From assembly GCA_027475525.1 (NCBI GenBank), contig JAMWFC010000080.1, positions 310,001-374,000 of the forward strand: a stretch of 64,000 bases of DNA. The letters are read 5' to 3'. The first letter of the stretch is position 1. Every line of letters begins with the position of its first letter. Below the pieces are notes generated by a model. The model did no database searches and was not told the DNA's origin. It saw only the letters and a list, made by a program, of their open reading frames with translations. Below are positions 44,201-56,421 of the stretch, piece after piece. Made by a program: the position numbers and the translations under genes. This stretch comes from Macrolepiota albuminosa (lineage: Eukaryota; Basidiomycota; Agaricomycetes; Agaricales; Agaricaceae).

Positions 44201-45850
44201 GCCTCAAAAATCAGTACTAGAACAGGTACAATCAGCCAAAATATTATCAATCCTTGACAGAAGAAAGTTGTCTGGGATTATATTAGCATTTAACCTTTTA
44301 TAGTCATTGACCCAATAAGATAAGACAGACAGATCAGATTTTGGAATAACAAAGGAAGAGCTTACATATGGGGACAAGGAAGGGCAGATATGTTCTGCTG
44401 CAGCATGTTAATTAATAAGTGTTTTCCAACTTTCCCTATATTTCTGGAAACAGAAATAACTCCTAGCAACTGTGATTTTAGCCACTAGTTTAACTTGAAT
44501 CCAGTGGTACATATTAGATGGCAATTCTTTTTGCATGAGGAATGTCTTCAGGGAACAAACCAATGTAATATTTTTTGAATTCTGTATCCATCTGTTTCAT
44601 TCTTTCCTTCATAGCCAACTCTTCAATTCATGCCCTCACCAATTCTAACAGGCAGGGTCCCTCTATGCACATGCTTGTATCCACTTCTTCCCCTCTTTTT
44701 TTGACAAACAATGTGTTTAGCTCAAAATAGACAAGTTTTTGCTTCTCTCTAGCAACCTTTGGTCTTGCACAGATCTCAACTTTTTTTTTCTCTTCTCACC
44801 TTTTTCTTGTCCAACCAAGATTTGATATGAGGTTCTATAAGTGCCACATGCTTCTTCAGAAGATGTAAAAGATCAAAGTTGTCTTTAACAGCAATCACAG
44901 AACAAAGAACTGGTGATATAGTTTTGTTGCAAAAAATGAAGGTCCAAGATCAGATCCAAGTGTAGGTTAGGACAGATAACAAAGACTTGCAAGCAGAAAT
45001 GCCATTGTGTACACAGTGATACAATTACAAGTTTTACATACATTGATAACTCTTTAGTGTCTTGCTCTTCATTTTTGGAAAAAACTCCTGAAACCTTAAG
45101 TGGACATTGCAACAATTTTGTTGGTCACTGCAGTTTATCCAGAAACATCGAAAAAATCATTGCTGGGGGTGTGCCTGTGTCAATCAAAGCATCAGAGATG
45201 AGAGTAGGGGAAATTAAGGGAGCTTGAAATGAAACATGAGTAGGACATGTGAAAAGGGAGTATGTACTCAGATTCTGCTTCATTGCTATCATCCTTGTCT
45301 GACAATTTCTCAAAGATGGCTGCAAATGTCACCAACTCTCCTTCTTTTCCTTTATTTTTCAAGAACCTTGCCTGAGCATTTGCTGCAAACTCCAGGTTAA
45401 GCTTGTGTGTTTTGTACTCTGTTAATGCCAGTGGCTTATCTCCCTTGGAACACTCCCATGCTCCATGGTTGACATAAAGTTTCTGACAACAATAACAACC
45501 ATTGAGCTGGTTGAGAATAGCACACTCCTCAGAAGCACAGACACATATGTATTTGTTCCCCCCTTTGAAACTCTGTCAGAATGTCCCAAAATGTGTAAGA
45601 AGTCAATTCTATCATAGTAGAAGTCTTGGGAGCATTTGTAACATTCTTAAGGTGAGTCTTTGTTGATTGTGCAATAGAATTTGCAAGGTGTTTCTTAATT
45701 GATCCTCGTGTGCTTTCAAGATACTGTTGAGGTTGGAAATGGCCCAAAGCCACACATGAAAATCCTTGATGGCTTGTTGTGGCAAAACATTGTTTTGTCT
45801 GACTCAGAGGGGACCCCGAGCTAAAGGGGTGGAATAGTATATGAATTTAA
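41200..45850 (-). pseudogene. Heavily decayed second Ty3/gypsy element
   Basis: Pieces in gypsy order remain on the minus strand. At ~45530-45410 is a Gag knuckle of fungal type (CYCCQKLYVNHGAWEC). At ~45200 is a protease box (DALIDTGTPPAM), then DLILDLHFLQQN at ~44940. At 44019-43830 RT reads YLDNIIIWSKILKEH and IDFLGHHISKHGIEAD, with the YLDD box changed to YLDN. At ~42600-42200 are RNase H pieces (FAMCDASSRRTSAVL, KHEMLAIVHALHKW). At ~41910-41800 an integrase piece reads CQQNKSSTKKPVGLLYLLPI. Stops are very frequent, the DNA is AT-rich, and no LTRs were identified. The gypsy family differs from the one at 27.7-39.7 kb. Confidence 0.75.
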
Positions 45851-47533
45851 GGTTTTATCATTCAGTAATTGTCACTATATTAGTGAATGCAACGCATGCA
45901 CCACTGATGTGCAATCATCATGTCCTATGTCACAGGGAGAGGGAAATTTTGTGGAAGAAAAGAACTGTCCAGTTCCTAACTGAGGTGCACATAATTACCC
46001 TATCCGACTTACCCAAAATCTAATACCTATCATAGTAATGTCTGTCAACATAATCTTTACAAAATAACAAACCATTGGGATGGTTTTTTAAGCTACTATA
46101 GGTCAAGCTCAAGCATGCAGTTTTTCTCACTCTAATGAGGGACTAATTTCTCCTTCTTTGCTCTTTGCCTCTCTAATGCCTGAGATACCGAAGATTTGAA
46201 ATCAGGGAGTCCATCAGTAAGCTGAGTTTTACAGTAAAAAGCAAGCTCCATAAGAGAGAAAGACTGAGGGATTAAAAACATTAGAATCAAAAGGTGTATC
46301 CACCCCAAATTTCTTCTTTCGAAAGAAATATGCTTGGGTGAAAGTGTATGGATGTATAATGACAACAGCCAAGAAGACGAAAGTGTATCTGAATCATGGA
46401 GCTGTAACACTTTGGACTCAAGGCAGACGCCGGTCAGCACTATGAACAGTAACATCAGACGTGCAGTATGGAACCACGGCGAATTACGTGAATGAGCTAG
46501 AACAAAACAGGACGCTTTACGAAAAGGCTCATTATGAGCGACCGTGCCTTGTCTCGGAACAAGGCTATAGCCACTACTTGGGCGTTCGTGAGTGACAGTA
46601 TTTTAAAATGCGTCACGCTTCTGAGAAAATCCACCATGTACCTATATACTGAGGAAGAGGACTCTAGCTTCCTGGGGCTATTGTGTCTCGTTATATCTTC
46701 CTTCACCCGTCGCTTCGGGCGCCTCGTTATACCCCTTTGTAATTTCCGAATATCTTTGAACGTTAAAAGAGAAGACATGAGGTTGTCCACATGTTATTTG
46801 TATGTTATTTGTGGACCGACCAGTGGATGAACTTTTTTTCCGAGCGCCTTCACCGGCTGCACCGGTTTCTTTCCCGGGAAGCTGCGACAAATGATAAGCA
46901 CTCATAGTGAGAATGCGATGTCTCAGAGGTGATACAGGAAACAAGACGCGATGGTTGCGATGAAGGGTTGTCAGCGAAGATGAGGAACAGAGACTAGTCT
47001 TTACAAATGACCCAAATGGAGGAACTTTAACGCATGTTCGTCATTGAGAACACGGCTCGAGAGCGCAAGTCATTGGACTATGTACATCGTTCAAGATCTA
47101 ATCAAAACACTCCTTGAGGTAGTCCCGATCGTAACGCGTGAACAGTCGAAGCGCCAATCATCTATTAGGATGCAAGAAGTGATGCTGATGACTATCATAG
47201 CCTTCACGGCACAGGAAGATTTCACACTACGAGGCGGCTTGTGTCTCCTGCCACCATTGTTGTGGATCATCCATGCCCATCAGGAAGCCTTGAGGCGCAA
47301 AAATGGAGATTTTTCGAACCAAAACAGAAAAAGCGATTACTTATGTCCCTGAAACGATAACCGTGCAATAGAGAGTTTAGGGGAGAAAAATGGGACCATC
47401 ATAAATCGTCGAATGATACGAGGTTAGGAAATAATGCGTGTGAACTTTGGGGTGCATAGCAAAATTGTCCTATAACCCCGCGTTTCTCGTCCGATAATCC
47501 CTACAATCCTCCTTCCTCCTCCCTTCCTCCATC
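45851..47533. other. Region without a firm gene; promoter of ATP-citrate lyase at its end
   Basis: Composition rises from AT-rich to gene-like near 46.4 kb. A minus-strand frame 46944-46678 and overlapping frames have no recognisable domain. The last ~40 bases before 47534 are pyrimidine-rich (CCTCCTTCCTCC…), typical of strongly expressed fungal genes. Confidence 0.45.
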
Positions 47534-50500
47534 ATGTCGTCTAAAGGTGCGTACAACTGCGAGCTCATCGTCCGCGACAGCGATCAACACTCGATCTCGC
47601 AGCTATCCGCGAATACGACGCCAAACTCCTTCTCGCCTACTGGCTCGAGCGCGCGCCGCCAGTCGCCCCTCATGCGACCATTAAGACAAAATTCTCATTC
47701 CCCCAGGCCCGAGTCGCCCAGATCTCGTGGGATGCCGAGACCAACACGATCACCCCCGACAACAAGCTACCCAGCTGGGTTTTCAACACAAAGCTGGTCG
47801 CAAAGCCCGATCAGCTCATCAAGCGTCGCGGTAAGGCTGGTCTCCTTGCGCTGAACAAAACCTGGGACGAGGCAAAGGCTTGGATTTCGGAGCGCGCCGG
47901 AAAACCTCAAAAGGTGTGTGCTCAGCGCCTCTGCCGTTATAAGCAGTGTTTCCTCTTTTTCTTTCTTTCTGCTCGTGTGATCATCTCTTGATCTATCGAT
48001 TGGGATATTATCACAAAGGAAGTGCATTTAGGCTTTAATGCATGCTGCAGACGCGTTTTCTTGGTCACACGTGATCGGGAGGCAGGCCGAAACCCCAAAA
48101 TCTATTTTTTTTCTCGTCTTCAATAGTCTTCAATAATAATCGTTTCTAAATTCTCGGATTATTAGGTCGAATCGATCACTGGCACTCTGAACAACTTTAT
48201 TGTCGAGCCATTCCTTCCTCATCCCTCTAACACCGAATACTACGTCTGTATCACCTCCGCTCGTGAAGGCGATTCTATCCTCTTCACCCATGAGGGTGGT
48301 GTCGACATTGGTGATGTCGACGCCAAGGCCCTCGTTCTCAACATCCCTGTCAACAAACCCTTCCCTTCACGCGAGGAGGTTGCTTCAACCCTCCTTACAC
48401 ACGTTCCTGCCGCCAAAAAGGAGACTCTCGTTGACTTCCTCGTCCGTCTCTACAGCGTTTACGTCGATCTTCACTTCGCCTACCTTGAGATCAACCCTCT
48501 CGTTGTCCTTGATGGCGTCAACGGCGGCGAACCTCAGGTTTGCTACCTCGACATGGCTGCTAAGCTCGATCAGACTGCTGAAAGCATCTGTGGTCCCAAG
48601 TGGGCCATTGCACGCGATTTGACCGTCTACGAGTCAAATACTGCCCTCACCACTACCGGCGGAAAGGTGACCGCCGATCGTGGTCCTCCGATGGTATGTT
48701 TTCGCTTGCATAGATCTTCTCCGTCTGATCCTCTATTGTACAGGTTTGGCCTGCTCCTTTCGGTCGTGATTTGACTAAGGAAGAAGCTTACATCCAAAAA
48801 CTCGATGCCTCCACTGGCGCTTCACTCAAGTTGACGGTTCTTAACCCCGAAGGCCGTGTCTGGACCATGGTTGCGGGTGGCGGTGCCTCCGTTGTCTACT
48901 CCGATGCCATTGCAGCCCACGGTTTCGCTCACGAACTCGCCAACTACGGCGAGTACTCAGGTGCTCCCACTGAAGGCCAGACTTACGAATACGCCAAGAC
49001 CATCCTTGACCTTGTTACTCGTGGCAAGACCAACCCCAAGGGCAAGATCCTTATCATCGGTGGTGGTATCGCCAATTTCACCAACGTTGCTGCCACCTTC
49101 AAGGGCATCATCCGCGCTCTTAAAGAGTTCAAGACCCAACTCATCGCGCACGACGTCAAGATCTTCGTCCGCCGCGGTGGTCCCAACTACCAGGAGGGTC
49201 TCAAGGCCATGCGCCTCCTCGGCGAGTCTCTCGGCGTCCCCATCCGTGTTTTCGGTCCCGACACTCACATCACTGAGATTGTCCCTCTCGCCCTCGGTGT
49301 TGAAGTCAAAAAGACTGCTATTGCTGCTGTTGAGGGCACTCGCAGCGTCCAGGTTGAGACACCTCCCCCACAGGTCGAGCCTGTTGACGTCCCTACTGAG
49401 GGTGGTGTTGGTTCGATCCACAAAGACGGCGAGCGCACCCAGGCTGATGATCAGATTGTCCGCTTCGATACATCCAGCGGTCCCTCTTCTCGTCCCGCCT
49501 ACCGCCCCTTCGACGAGCACACCCGTTCCTTCGTCTACGGTCTCCAGCCCCGTGCTATCCAGGGCATGCTTGACTTCGACTACTCTTGCGGACGTCAGAC
49601 ACCCAGCGTTGCTGCTATGATCTACCCCTTCGGTGGTCACCACATCCAGAAGTTCTACTGGGGAACCAAGGAGACTCTCCTTCCTGTGTACACCAGCGTT
49701 GGCGAGGCCGTTAGCAAGCACCCTGATGTCGATGTCGTCGTTAACTTTGCGTCGTCGCGTAGCGTATACTCAAGCACCCTGGAGTGCCTTGAGTTCCCGC
49801 AGATCAAGGCTCTCGCTCTCATCGCTGAGGGTGTCCCCGAGCGTCATGCCCGTGAGATCCTTTGGAAAGCCAAGGAGAAGGGTGTCCTTATCATCGGCCC
49901 CGCCACTGTTGGTGGTATCAAGCCCGGGTGTTTCAGGATCGGTAACTCTGGAGGGTACGCGCTAGTTCTTCTATGCTTTCTTGACATATTCTCAAAATTG
50001 AATTTCTAGAATGATGGACAATATCATCTCATCCAAGCTCTACCGTGCCGGTTCCGTCGGCTACGTCTCCAAATCCGGTGGCATGTCCAACGAACTCAAC
50101 AACATTCTCTCCATCGTCACTAACGGCACATATGAGGGTATCGCCATCGGTGGTGACCGCTACCCCGGCTCTACCTTCATCGACCATCTCCTCCGGTATG
50201 AGGCTGACCCTGAATGCAAGATGCTCGTTCTGCTCGGTGAGGTTGGTGGTATTGAGGAGTACCGCGTTATCGACGCCGTCAAGCGCGGCCTCATTAAGAA
50301 GCCGATTGTTGCTTGGGCTATTGGTACCTGCGCGAAGATGTTCACAACCGAGGTGCAATTCGGACATGCAGGCTCCATGGCAAACAGCGAGCTTGAGACT
50401 GCGGATGCGAAGAACAAGGCGATGAGGGACGCTGGTTTCATTGTGCCCAACACCTTCGAGGAGCTGCCTGATGTTCTCAAGGAGACGTACCAGAATCTCG

Positions 50501-51517
50501 TGAAGAAGGGCGTTGTTGTTCCCAAGAAGGAGCGTGATCCTCCCGTTATTCCTATGGACTACAAGTGGGCCCAGGAGCTCGGCCTCATTCGCAAGCCTGC
50601 AGCGTTCATCTCGACTATTTCCGATGAGCGTGGCCAGGAGCTGCTCTACGCTGGTATGCGTATCTCAGATGTCTTCAAGGATGATATTGGTCTCGGTGGT
50701 GTCGTCTCCCTGCTTTGGTTCAAGCGCCGTATGTATTTTACCTTTATTAGTTCGCGTTTTTCACTAATTTTCCCGCCCTAGGCCTTCCCCCTTGGGCTAC
50801 CAAGTTCATCGAGATGGTCCTCATGCTCACTGCTGACCACGGTCCCGCTGTCTCTGGGTATGTCGGTTTCCACATCTCCAGTCACAGTGTCGCTTATCAT
50901 TTTTCAGTGCCATGAACACCATCGTCGCCACACGTGCCGGCAAAGACTTGATCTCCTCCCTTGCTTCCGGTCTCCTCACCATCGGTAGCCGCTTCGGTGG
51001 TGCCCTTGACGAGGCTGCCGCCATGTTCTCAAACGCTCGTGACACCGGTCTCACTCCTCGTGAATTCGTCGACAACTCGAGGAAGGCCAACAAGCTCATC
51101 AGCGGTATTGGCCATAAAATCAAGAGCGTCAACAACCCGGATCTCCGTGTTGAGCTCGTCAAAGAGTATGTGCGCAAGCACTTCCCCAGCCACAGCCTTC
51201 TGGACTACGCCCTCGCCGTCGAGAAGGTCACAACCTCCAAGAAGGATACCCTCATCTTGAATGTCGATGGATGCATTGCCGTTTGCTTCGTCGATCTACT
51301 CCGTGATAGTGGTGCGTTCACCCCTGAGGAGGCAGAAGAGTACATCCGCATCGGTACCCTCAACGGCCTGTTCGTTCTCGGCCGCAGCATCGGTTTCATT
51401 GGACACCACCTCGACCAGAAGCGTCTCCGTGCACCGCTATACCGCCATCCTGCTGACGATATCTTCATCAACATGGCGGATGTCTCGCAGCCTCGTGTGC
51501 TGGGCAGGATGCAATAA
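47534..51517 (+). CDS. ACL1: ATP-citrate synthase (ATP-citrate lyase), single chain, seven exons
   Basis: Cytosolic enzyme making acetyl-CoA and oxaloacetate from citrate, CoA and ATP. Exons: 47534-47546, 47603-47913, 48166-48693, 48744-49954, 50010-50728, 50782-50857 and 50908-51517. They total 3468 nt, 1155 residues, all in phase. The tiny first exon gives MSSK and joins as [18 protein letters not shown]. The N-terminal ATP-grasp/CoA-ligase part includes [17 protein letters not shown]. The CoA-binding part includes [15 protein letters not shown] and [15 protein letters not shown]. The phosphohistidine loop is [12 protein letters not shown]. The C-terminal citrate-synthase-like part includes [13 protein letters not shown] and ends [13 protein letters not shown]. 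The fused chain is the animal and basidiomycete form; ascomycetes usually have two genes. It looks intact, with coding bias toward C in third positions. Confidence 0.96.
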
Positions 51518-51895
51518 GTGTACTCTGCCGTCATCTGTGGTTTCGTGTCTCTCCTTTCTGTTGCATCTGGAAATCTACTACTCTTAACCCTCCTTTCCGC
51601 GATTACTTACCCCCTTCATCTGTCTCTTTTACTTACGCTACCCTACATTCGCATTATCACGAATCATAGAAATCAAGGCTTCTCGTAGCTGATAAGGTTG
51701 CCCTGTAAAAATATAATTGCGCATTATCGACCGTCATAAAATCTCGGCCTGGCACTTGGTGAATGATCAAAAGAAGGCAAGGGTTTAAAACAAGTACAAT
51801 TACAAGGAGGCTTTTTGCTCAATCCACAGTTTCCTATTCGTGTTACAATAACTCAAACTAATTGACTTCAGTTCAGACCATCAGACACTCCAATG
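51518..51895. other. Convergent intergenic spacer
   Basis: The 3' ends of ATP-citrate lyase and the minus-strand glycosidase face each other here. No other feature was seen. Confidence 0.6.
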
Positions 51896-53245
51896 TCAGC
51901 ATCGACCAGCATAGACACAATCCCTCCACGACGCGTACAACAAAACCGCGAAGCTTTGACCCTCAGGGCTACCAGTCATCCATGAATTAACATCACCCCA
52001 ATCAAGAGGATTGACGGCGGGCCTGACCGTCCCGTTATCTCGGTCAACGTGCTCCAGCGTCGTGCCATCTGCGGTAACAAAACTGCTGCCAAGTACCATT
52101 CTAATGTCCTCGGCCCATTGGATATATTTATCGTTACCGAATTCGTGAGGCACCAACACAGCGAGTCTATATACCGTTGCGGCCATTAAAGAACTCCCGG
52201 ATGTCTCTCCGAAAATGTCTGGGTTGTTGTAGTAATTCCTGACCAGCTTTCCATCGTATGCAGCCGAACCGGCACCAATGGCTGCGTCCACGATCTCCTT
52301 AATCAGGTCCGTCAGCGTCCTGATCGTTTCGTTACGCCAATTGGCAATTTCCTGAGCAGTTTCGTCGATGTGGGGGAAAGCAGGTGACTTCATGACGGTA
52401 GCGAGGACGCGTGTCATACCCGCGGCCGCCCAAGAGTTTCCAGTCGACCACAGTCCAGGATCGTTGTTGACCGGTCCAAAAATATGCTCCCAAAGTCCGT
52501 CAAAGTTCTGATCTGTGATTGTGGTGTTGTAATGAAGAATATCACGGTAAGCCTGGCATTGGTATACAGCTTCACGTAGCAGGGTGATGTTTCCTGTGTC
52601 CGCAGCATAATATGCCAAGAACGGAGGAACCATATAGATAAAGTCCGCCCTTGAAAACGTACCGATCAGTTTCATGGAACGTGGTACTCGAACCTAACGC
52701 AAAGAGAATTGAACATACCAAAGTTCAACGTAGTCAACCCGGTGCGAGATCGCCCCGTTCCAGGTCCTCGGTGCTTCCTGTGTCACATATTGCAACTGGG
52801 CAGTCGCTGCAGCTCCAAATCCCTCATAACCCTCCACCTTTCCTAGAAGCACAGCACCGACACCTAAGCTTGCTGGATCACCTACAGATCCATCGCCATC
52901 TGATAAGACATTCGGACCCGTCCCAAAGACAATTTTTTCCGCCGCGTACGCTAACGCACGAGGTAAAGTTGACTGCGAGAATGCAGTCTGTTCTGCTTCA
53001 AACGGAGAATCACCAAACACGGATAGTTCGGGGTTGTATAGCTCGAGGAGTGCCTCGGTGGCGGTACCAAACTCCCAAGAATGAGTGGATATATTGAGCG
53101 CAGTCTCGACGACTTGTTGGACGGGGAATCCGGGATCCAAAGGAAACGGATTTCGCTTTACAAGTCGCAGGTCGAAAAGAGAACTCGCAGATGTGGCAGA
53201 CCATTGTAAAGCGAAGAAGGAGAGAAGTAGGGACAAGTGACGCAT
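51896..53245 (-). CDS. Secreted six-hairpin glycosidase (GH105/GH88-like)
   Basis: Two exons, 53245-52719 and 52649-51896, with a GTATGT donor and a TTTCAAG acceptor, give 426 residues. It starts MRHLSLLLSFFALQWSATSA, a signal peptide. The exon junction creates VELWADFIYMVPPFLAYY, the D-x-x-[FY]-M-x-x-P-F core of the unsaturated glucuronyl or rhamnogalacturonyl hydrolase fold (YteR-like). Other barrel segments are DGLWEHIFGP, STGNSWAAAGMTRVL and NYYNNPDIFGETSGSS. The C-terminus is DWGDVNSWMTGSPEGQSF. Likely acts outside the cell on pectin-type oligosaccharides; the exact substrate is not predictable from sequence. Intact. An in-frame ATG at 52675 lies inside the intron and is not the start. 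Confidence 0.7.
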
Positions 53246-56200
53246 ATCAATATAACGTCCAAGCGAGGGCGTTCAGCGTCGCTCTGTGATCGAAAAGCTA
53301 TGGACGAAACATTTAAAGGAAGATGGAGGACCTTGTGATCGGGAGCATGTCAGATTTGGAAGGTGTATCAAGCTAGGCTCGAGCCACATGTTAGATGACA
53401 GTCTGATTATACCAAACCATGTGAGCTGAGATATAACCAAAAGGAGTTTTACGGAAGAAGCGAATCATATGTGTTCGTAAGACGAACACACCATGGAACA
53501 GACTTTGTCATCATTCGTAACATCGGTATCACGTACGATCCAGCAGGACTCGTGAAATTGAAGGATCGTCCGGTAATGAACGTTAATGAACCATCAGAGT
53601 TCGTCCCGAGTATCCTCTGTCCAAGGTTTCACCTGAACCAGAATGTATCATTGGAGTCGTCGTAATTCAGGCACTGATACTTCCACAAATACATCGGCGC
53701 ATTGTGTCAAAGTGGATAGAAACACATGTACTTCAGTAAGTAGCCTGAGAAATCACATTTTGAAGCGCTAACATATGTTTGCGCACAGCGTGTACGATTC
53801 ATGAAGCAGACCCTCACAATATACTTGAAAACGACTAATAGTATGACTTAAGACCCGTTGTATTGAGGACGTGTAATTAGCAGACTTACTCATAGCTTTA
53901 GCACCTTTCGGTCTGTTAAGGCCTACAAGTATTCCTGTCACCTTTCCTTGAAGCATAAACATGGCGACAAGTCTTTAGGACCAAGAAAGCCTACAAGCGC
54001 ACATTTGAGCAATTCGTCCAAAGCCCGCATCCCAAGACCTAGAATAAATTGATCAAGGTATTCTCAATGGTGACGACCCTTGAAGAAAAGGATTCACGTG
54101 ATTTGTTGTCAAATCATGATTGATGTATCCTCCTCTACAGTTGTAGACAGCATTCATTTTGATGCTTGTGAGTATGCGCCCAGAGGGGTCATATGCTTTG
54201 GTGGGCATCACTGCGATAACTTGACTGATGTGATTATGCGTAGAGCGCAGTACATAAACATCAGTTCAAAGCGTATTTACACTTGAGGAAAATTACAGAG
54301 AATTCTGGACCCTTCATAAAAACAGGTCCTTTTTTTCTAGTCAGTATTTCTCTAGAGAACTGTAAAACTCACCTCATTCGGAAAATTTCAATGAATTTTC
54401 TGGAGAAGCACCAAAAGTCGTAGTCCGTTTCTAACAGGTGTTTCTACAGAAATATCTACTACCCAAAATCATATATAATACCAGTCGGGCCAGTAAGTAT
54501 AAGGTTGACGGGCTCCATTGCTCAGAGATATCATACGGAAATATTATATAACAAGGACCCTTAGGATCACGTGGATTAGGTGGTTGGTCTTTTAAGCATT
54601 CAACGCTCTCTGCCAGCACTAGTCTCTTTTGAGTTCTTCCCAGAATATTAAGTACTTCTCTGCATGTGTTCAATTCGATATCTAAACTGCTGGACCCCGA
54701 GAAAATCGTAAAAACTCTTCTTGTTATCATGTTCTCACTGGAAAGAAATAGAAGGACCCACCTGGCTGTGAACTTGAGCGTCCTTTCACTTCAGATGGAC
54801 TCTACATTTGCTCACGCGGACTCAGACTTCCAAGCCCATTCCTCACCATCAACCTATCATACAATTATCAAAACACTTTCCAGGGGTTACATAAACACAC
54901 TAATGCAACATTCCGTCCCACCGGAGTTATGTTTCCCTCGAGTCACACAATTCGTCTCCGGTTTCCATCGCGAAATACTACACGACACAAAAAAGGATTA
55001 GGAAACCGTTGAGACAGGGTATCCCAATGATTCCAGTTTAAAATCGGACTTGACTCATTGTCTGTGTCCTATGGGATTGCTCTGCTAAACACTTGGGATA
55101 AAAAAAACTTACCCCCGCGGCGACTTTCGCCGTATGTGCGAATTTATCAATGAAGACAAGGACTGATGGTACTCCTGGGTTGTTCTATTGCTGTGTCTGT
55201 TTATTCTTCACCGACTATCTCATGGTCGTACCAGTTTACATGGTGTGCAGGCATGTGATGGCTTTCACCTTGGGTTTCTTATGTTCGCCTGCTCTAGTAT
55301 CTGCGGGAGCAGGTCAAGCATATTTTTTTAATTCTCCATTCTTAAGCCGTGGTCGATCGGGCCTCTTCTTAGCTTGCTTTTTATATGGTATACCTCCAGC
55401 GTTCCTTTCCTCTTTTTTTATCTGAAGTGTCCATACTTGGAAGATGAGCTAACAGTTGGTTATTCTCAATGGCATTAGCTGCGTGGCATCTAACATGTTA
55501 CTCCTTGGTATTCTTGAGGTTATAATTTTTTTTTGCATTATTTGACTAGGAATTGCGAGACACAGTTTGCAATTCAAGTCGTCCAGGGAATAAAACACTG
55601 CGGCTTCATTTCCGGCTCTCGTACGTGTGAAGTCCATATTGATGCCTCATTCGCGTATACAAGATGCATCAGCACTTGCTTCTCTACGATGACACTGTTA
55701 TAGGTAAGGGTGGATGTTGGAACACTACCTTGACATACAATGTTATGATCTAATCGGTAACCGCAGAACTTATCGACGAGCCACAGGCCCTGAAATATGC
55801 TGGCCCGATTTTGGGTCCGTTAAGGCATTCTGTTTACATCTGGTACAACCAATAATTCCCTGTGCACCTTGGGCCCAAGAAAGCAGGCACATGGAGAGTA
55901 TGAACATCCTATAATGAAAGTCGAACCCATTCTGGAGACTTTTCTACGAGTTCAACGATCCCTTGGTTCTTTCTGTCCTAGTCTAGGATCTGTTTTGTGT
56001 CTGACCTCAGCCCATTTCCGATCTAATCGAAGGATAAATATCTTCTTTCTGACGTTTATCAAAAATCCAAATGCGGAAGATCAGAACTGGGGTGAAACTT
56101 CAATTCTAGGAAACGCTTGTTAAAGGTTGACAACATGTATGGATATCTTGCCATTCTTTCTGTCTTAATGACTCACCCACTCGTCTTGTCAGAATTCCTG

Positions 56201-56421
56201 CTTCAGCTTCGACATGAAGTGGAGGAAAATTTACATTAACACCGACTGGCTTTCTTCCGTCCCCAACAAACCTTCTTCAATTAACTCTTGAAGAGCTCAA
56301 GTAACATGATCTGTAGTTCAGAGTAATATGATATCTTATCGACCAGTCGCCTACTTCATTGTTTCATGCATCTCCTTTCTTGCATCCTCTCCACGAACAG
56401 TCTGAATCCATCTCTTCAACA
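53246..56421. other. 3.2-kb region without a recognisable gene
   Basis: Several open frames of 60-110 codons (53471-53665, 54666-55001, 55150-55425, 55869-56123) have no recognisable motif and no convincing splice neighbours. The right end should include the transporter promoter. Confidence 0.5.

Noticed and set aside
48957..49721. Long minus-strand frame inside ATP-citrate lyase (254 codons)
   Set aside because: It is the antisense shadow of strongly biased coding sequence; no motif and no separate signals.
54431..55001. Possible gene at 54.4-55.0 kb (frames of ~100 codons on both strands)
   Set aside because: No motif, no matching splice sites and no homology I recognise.
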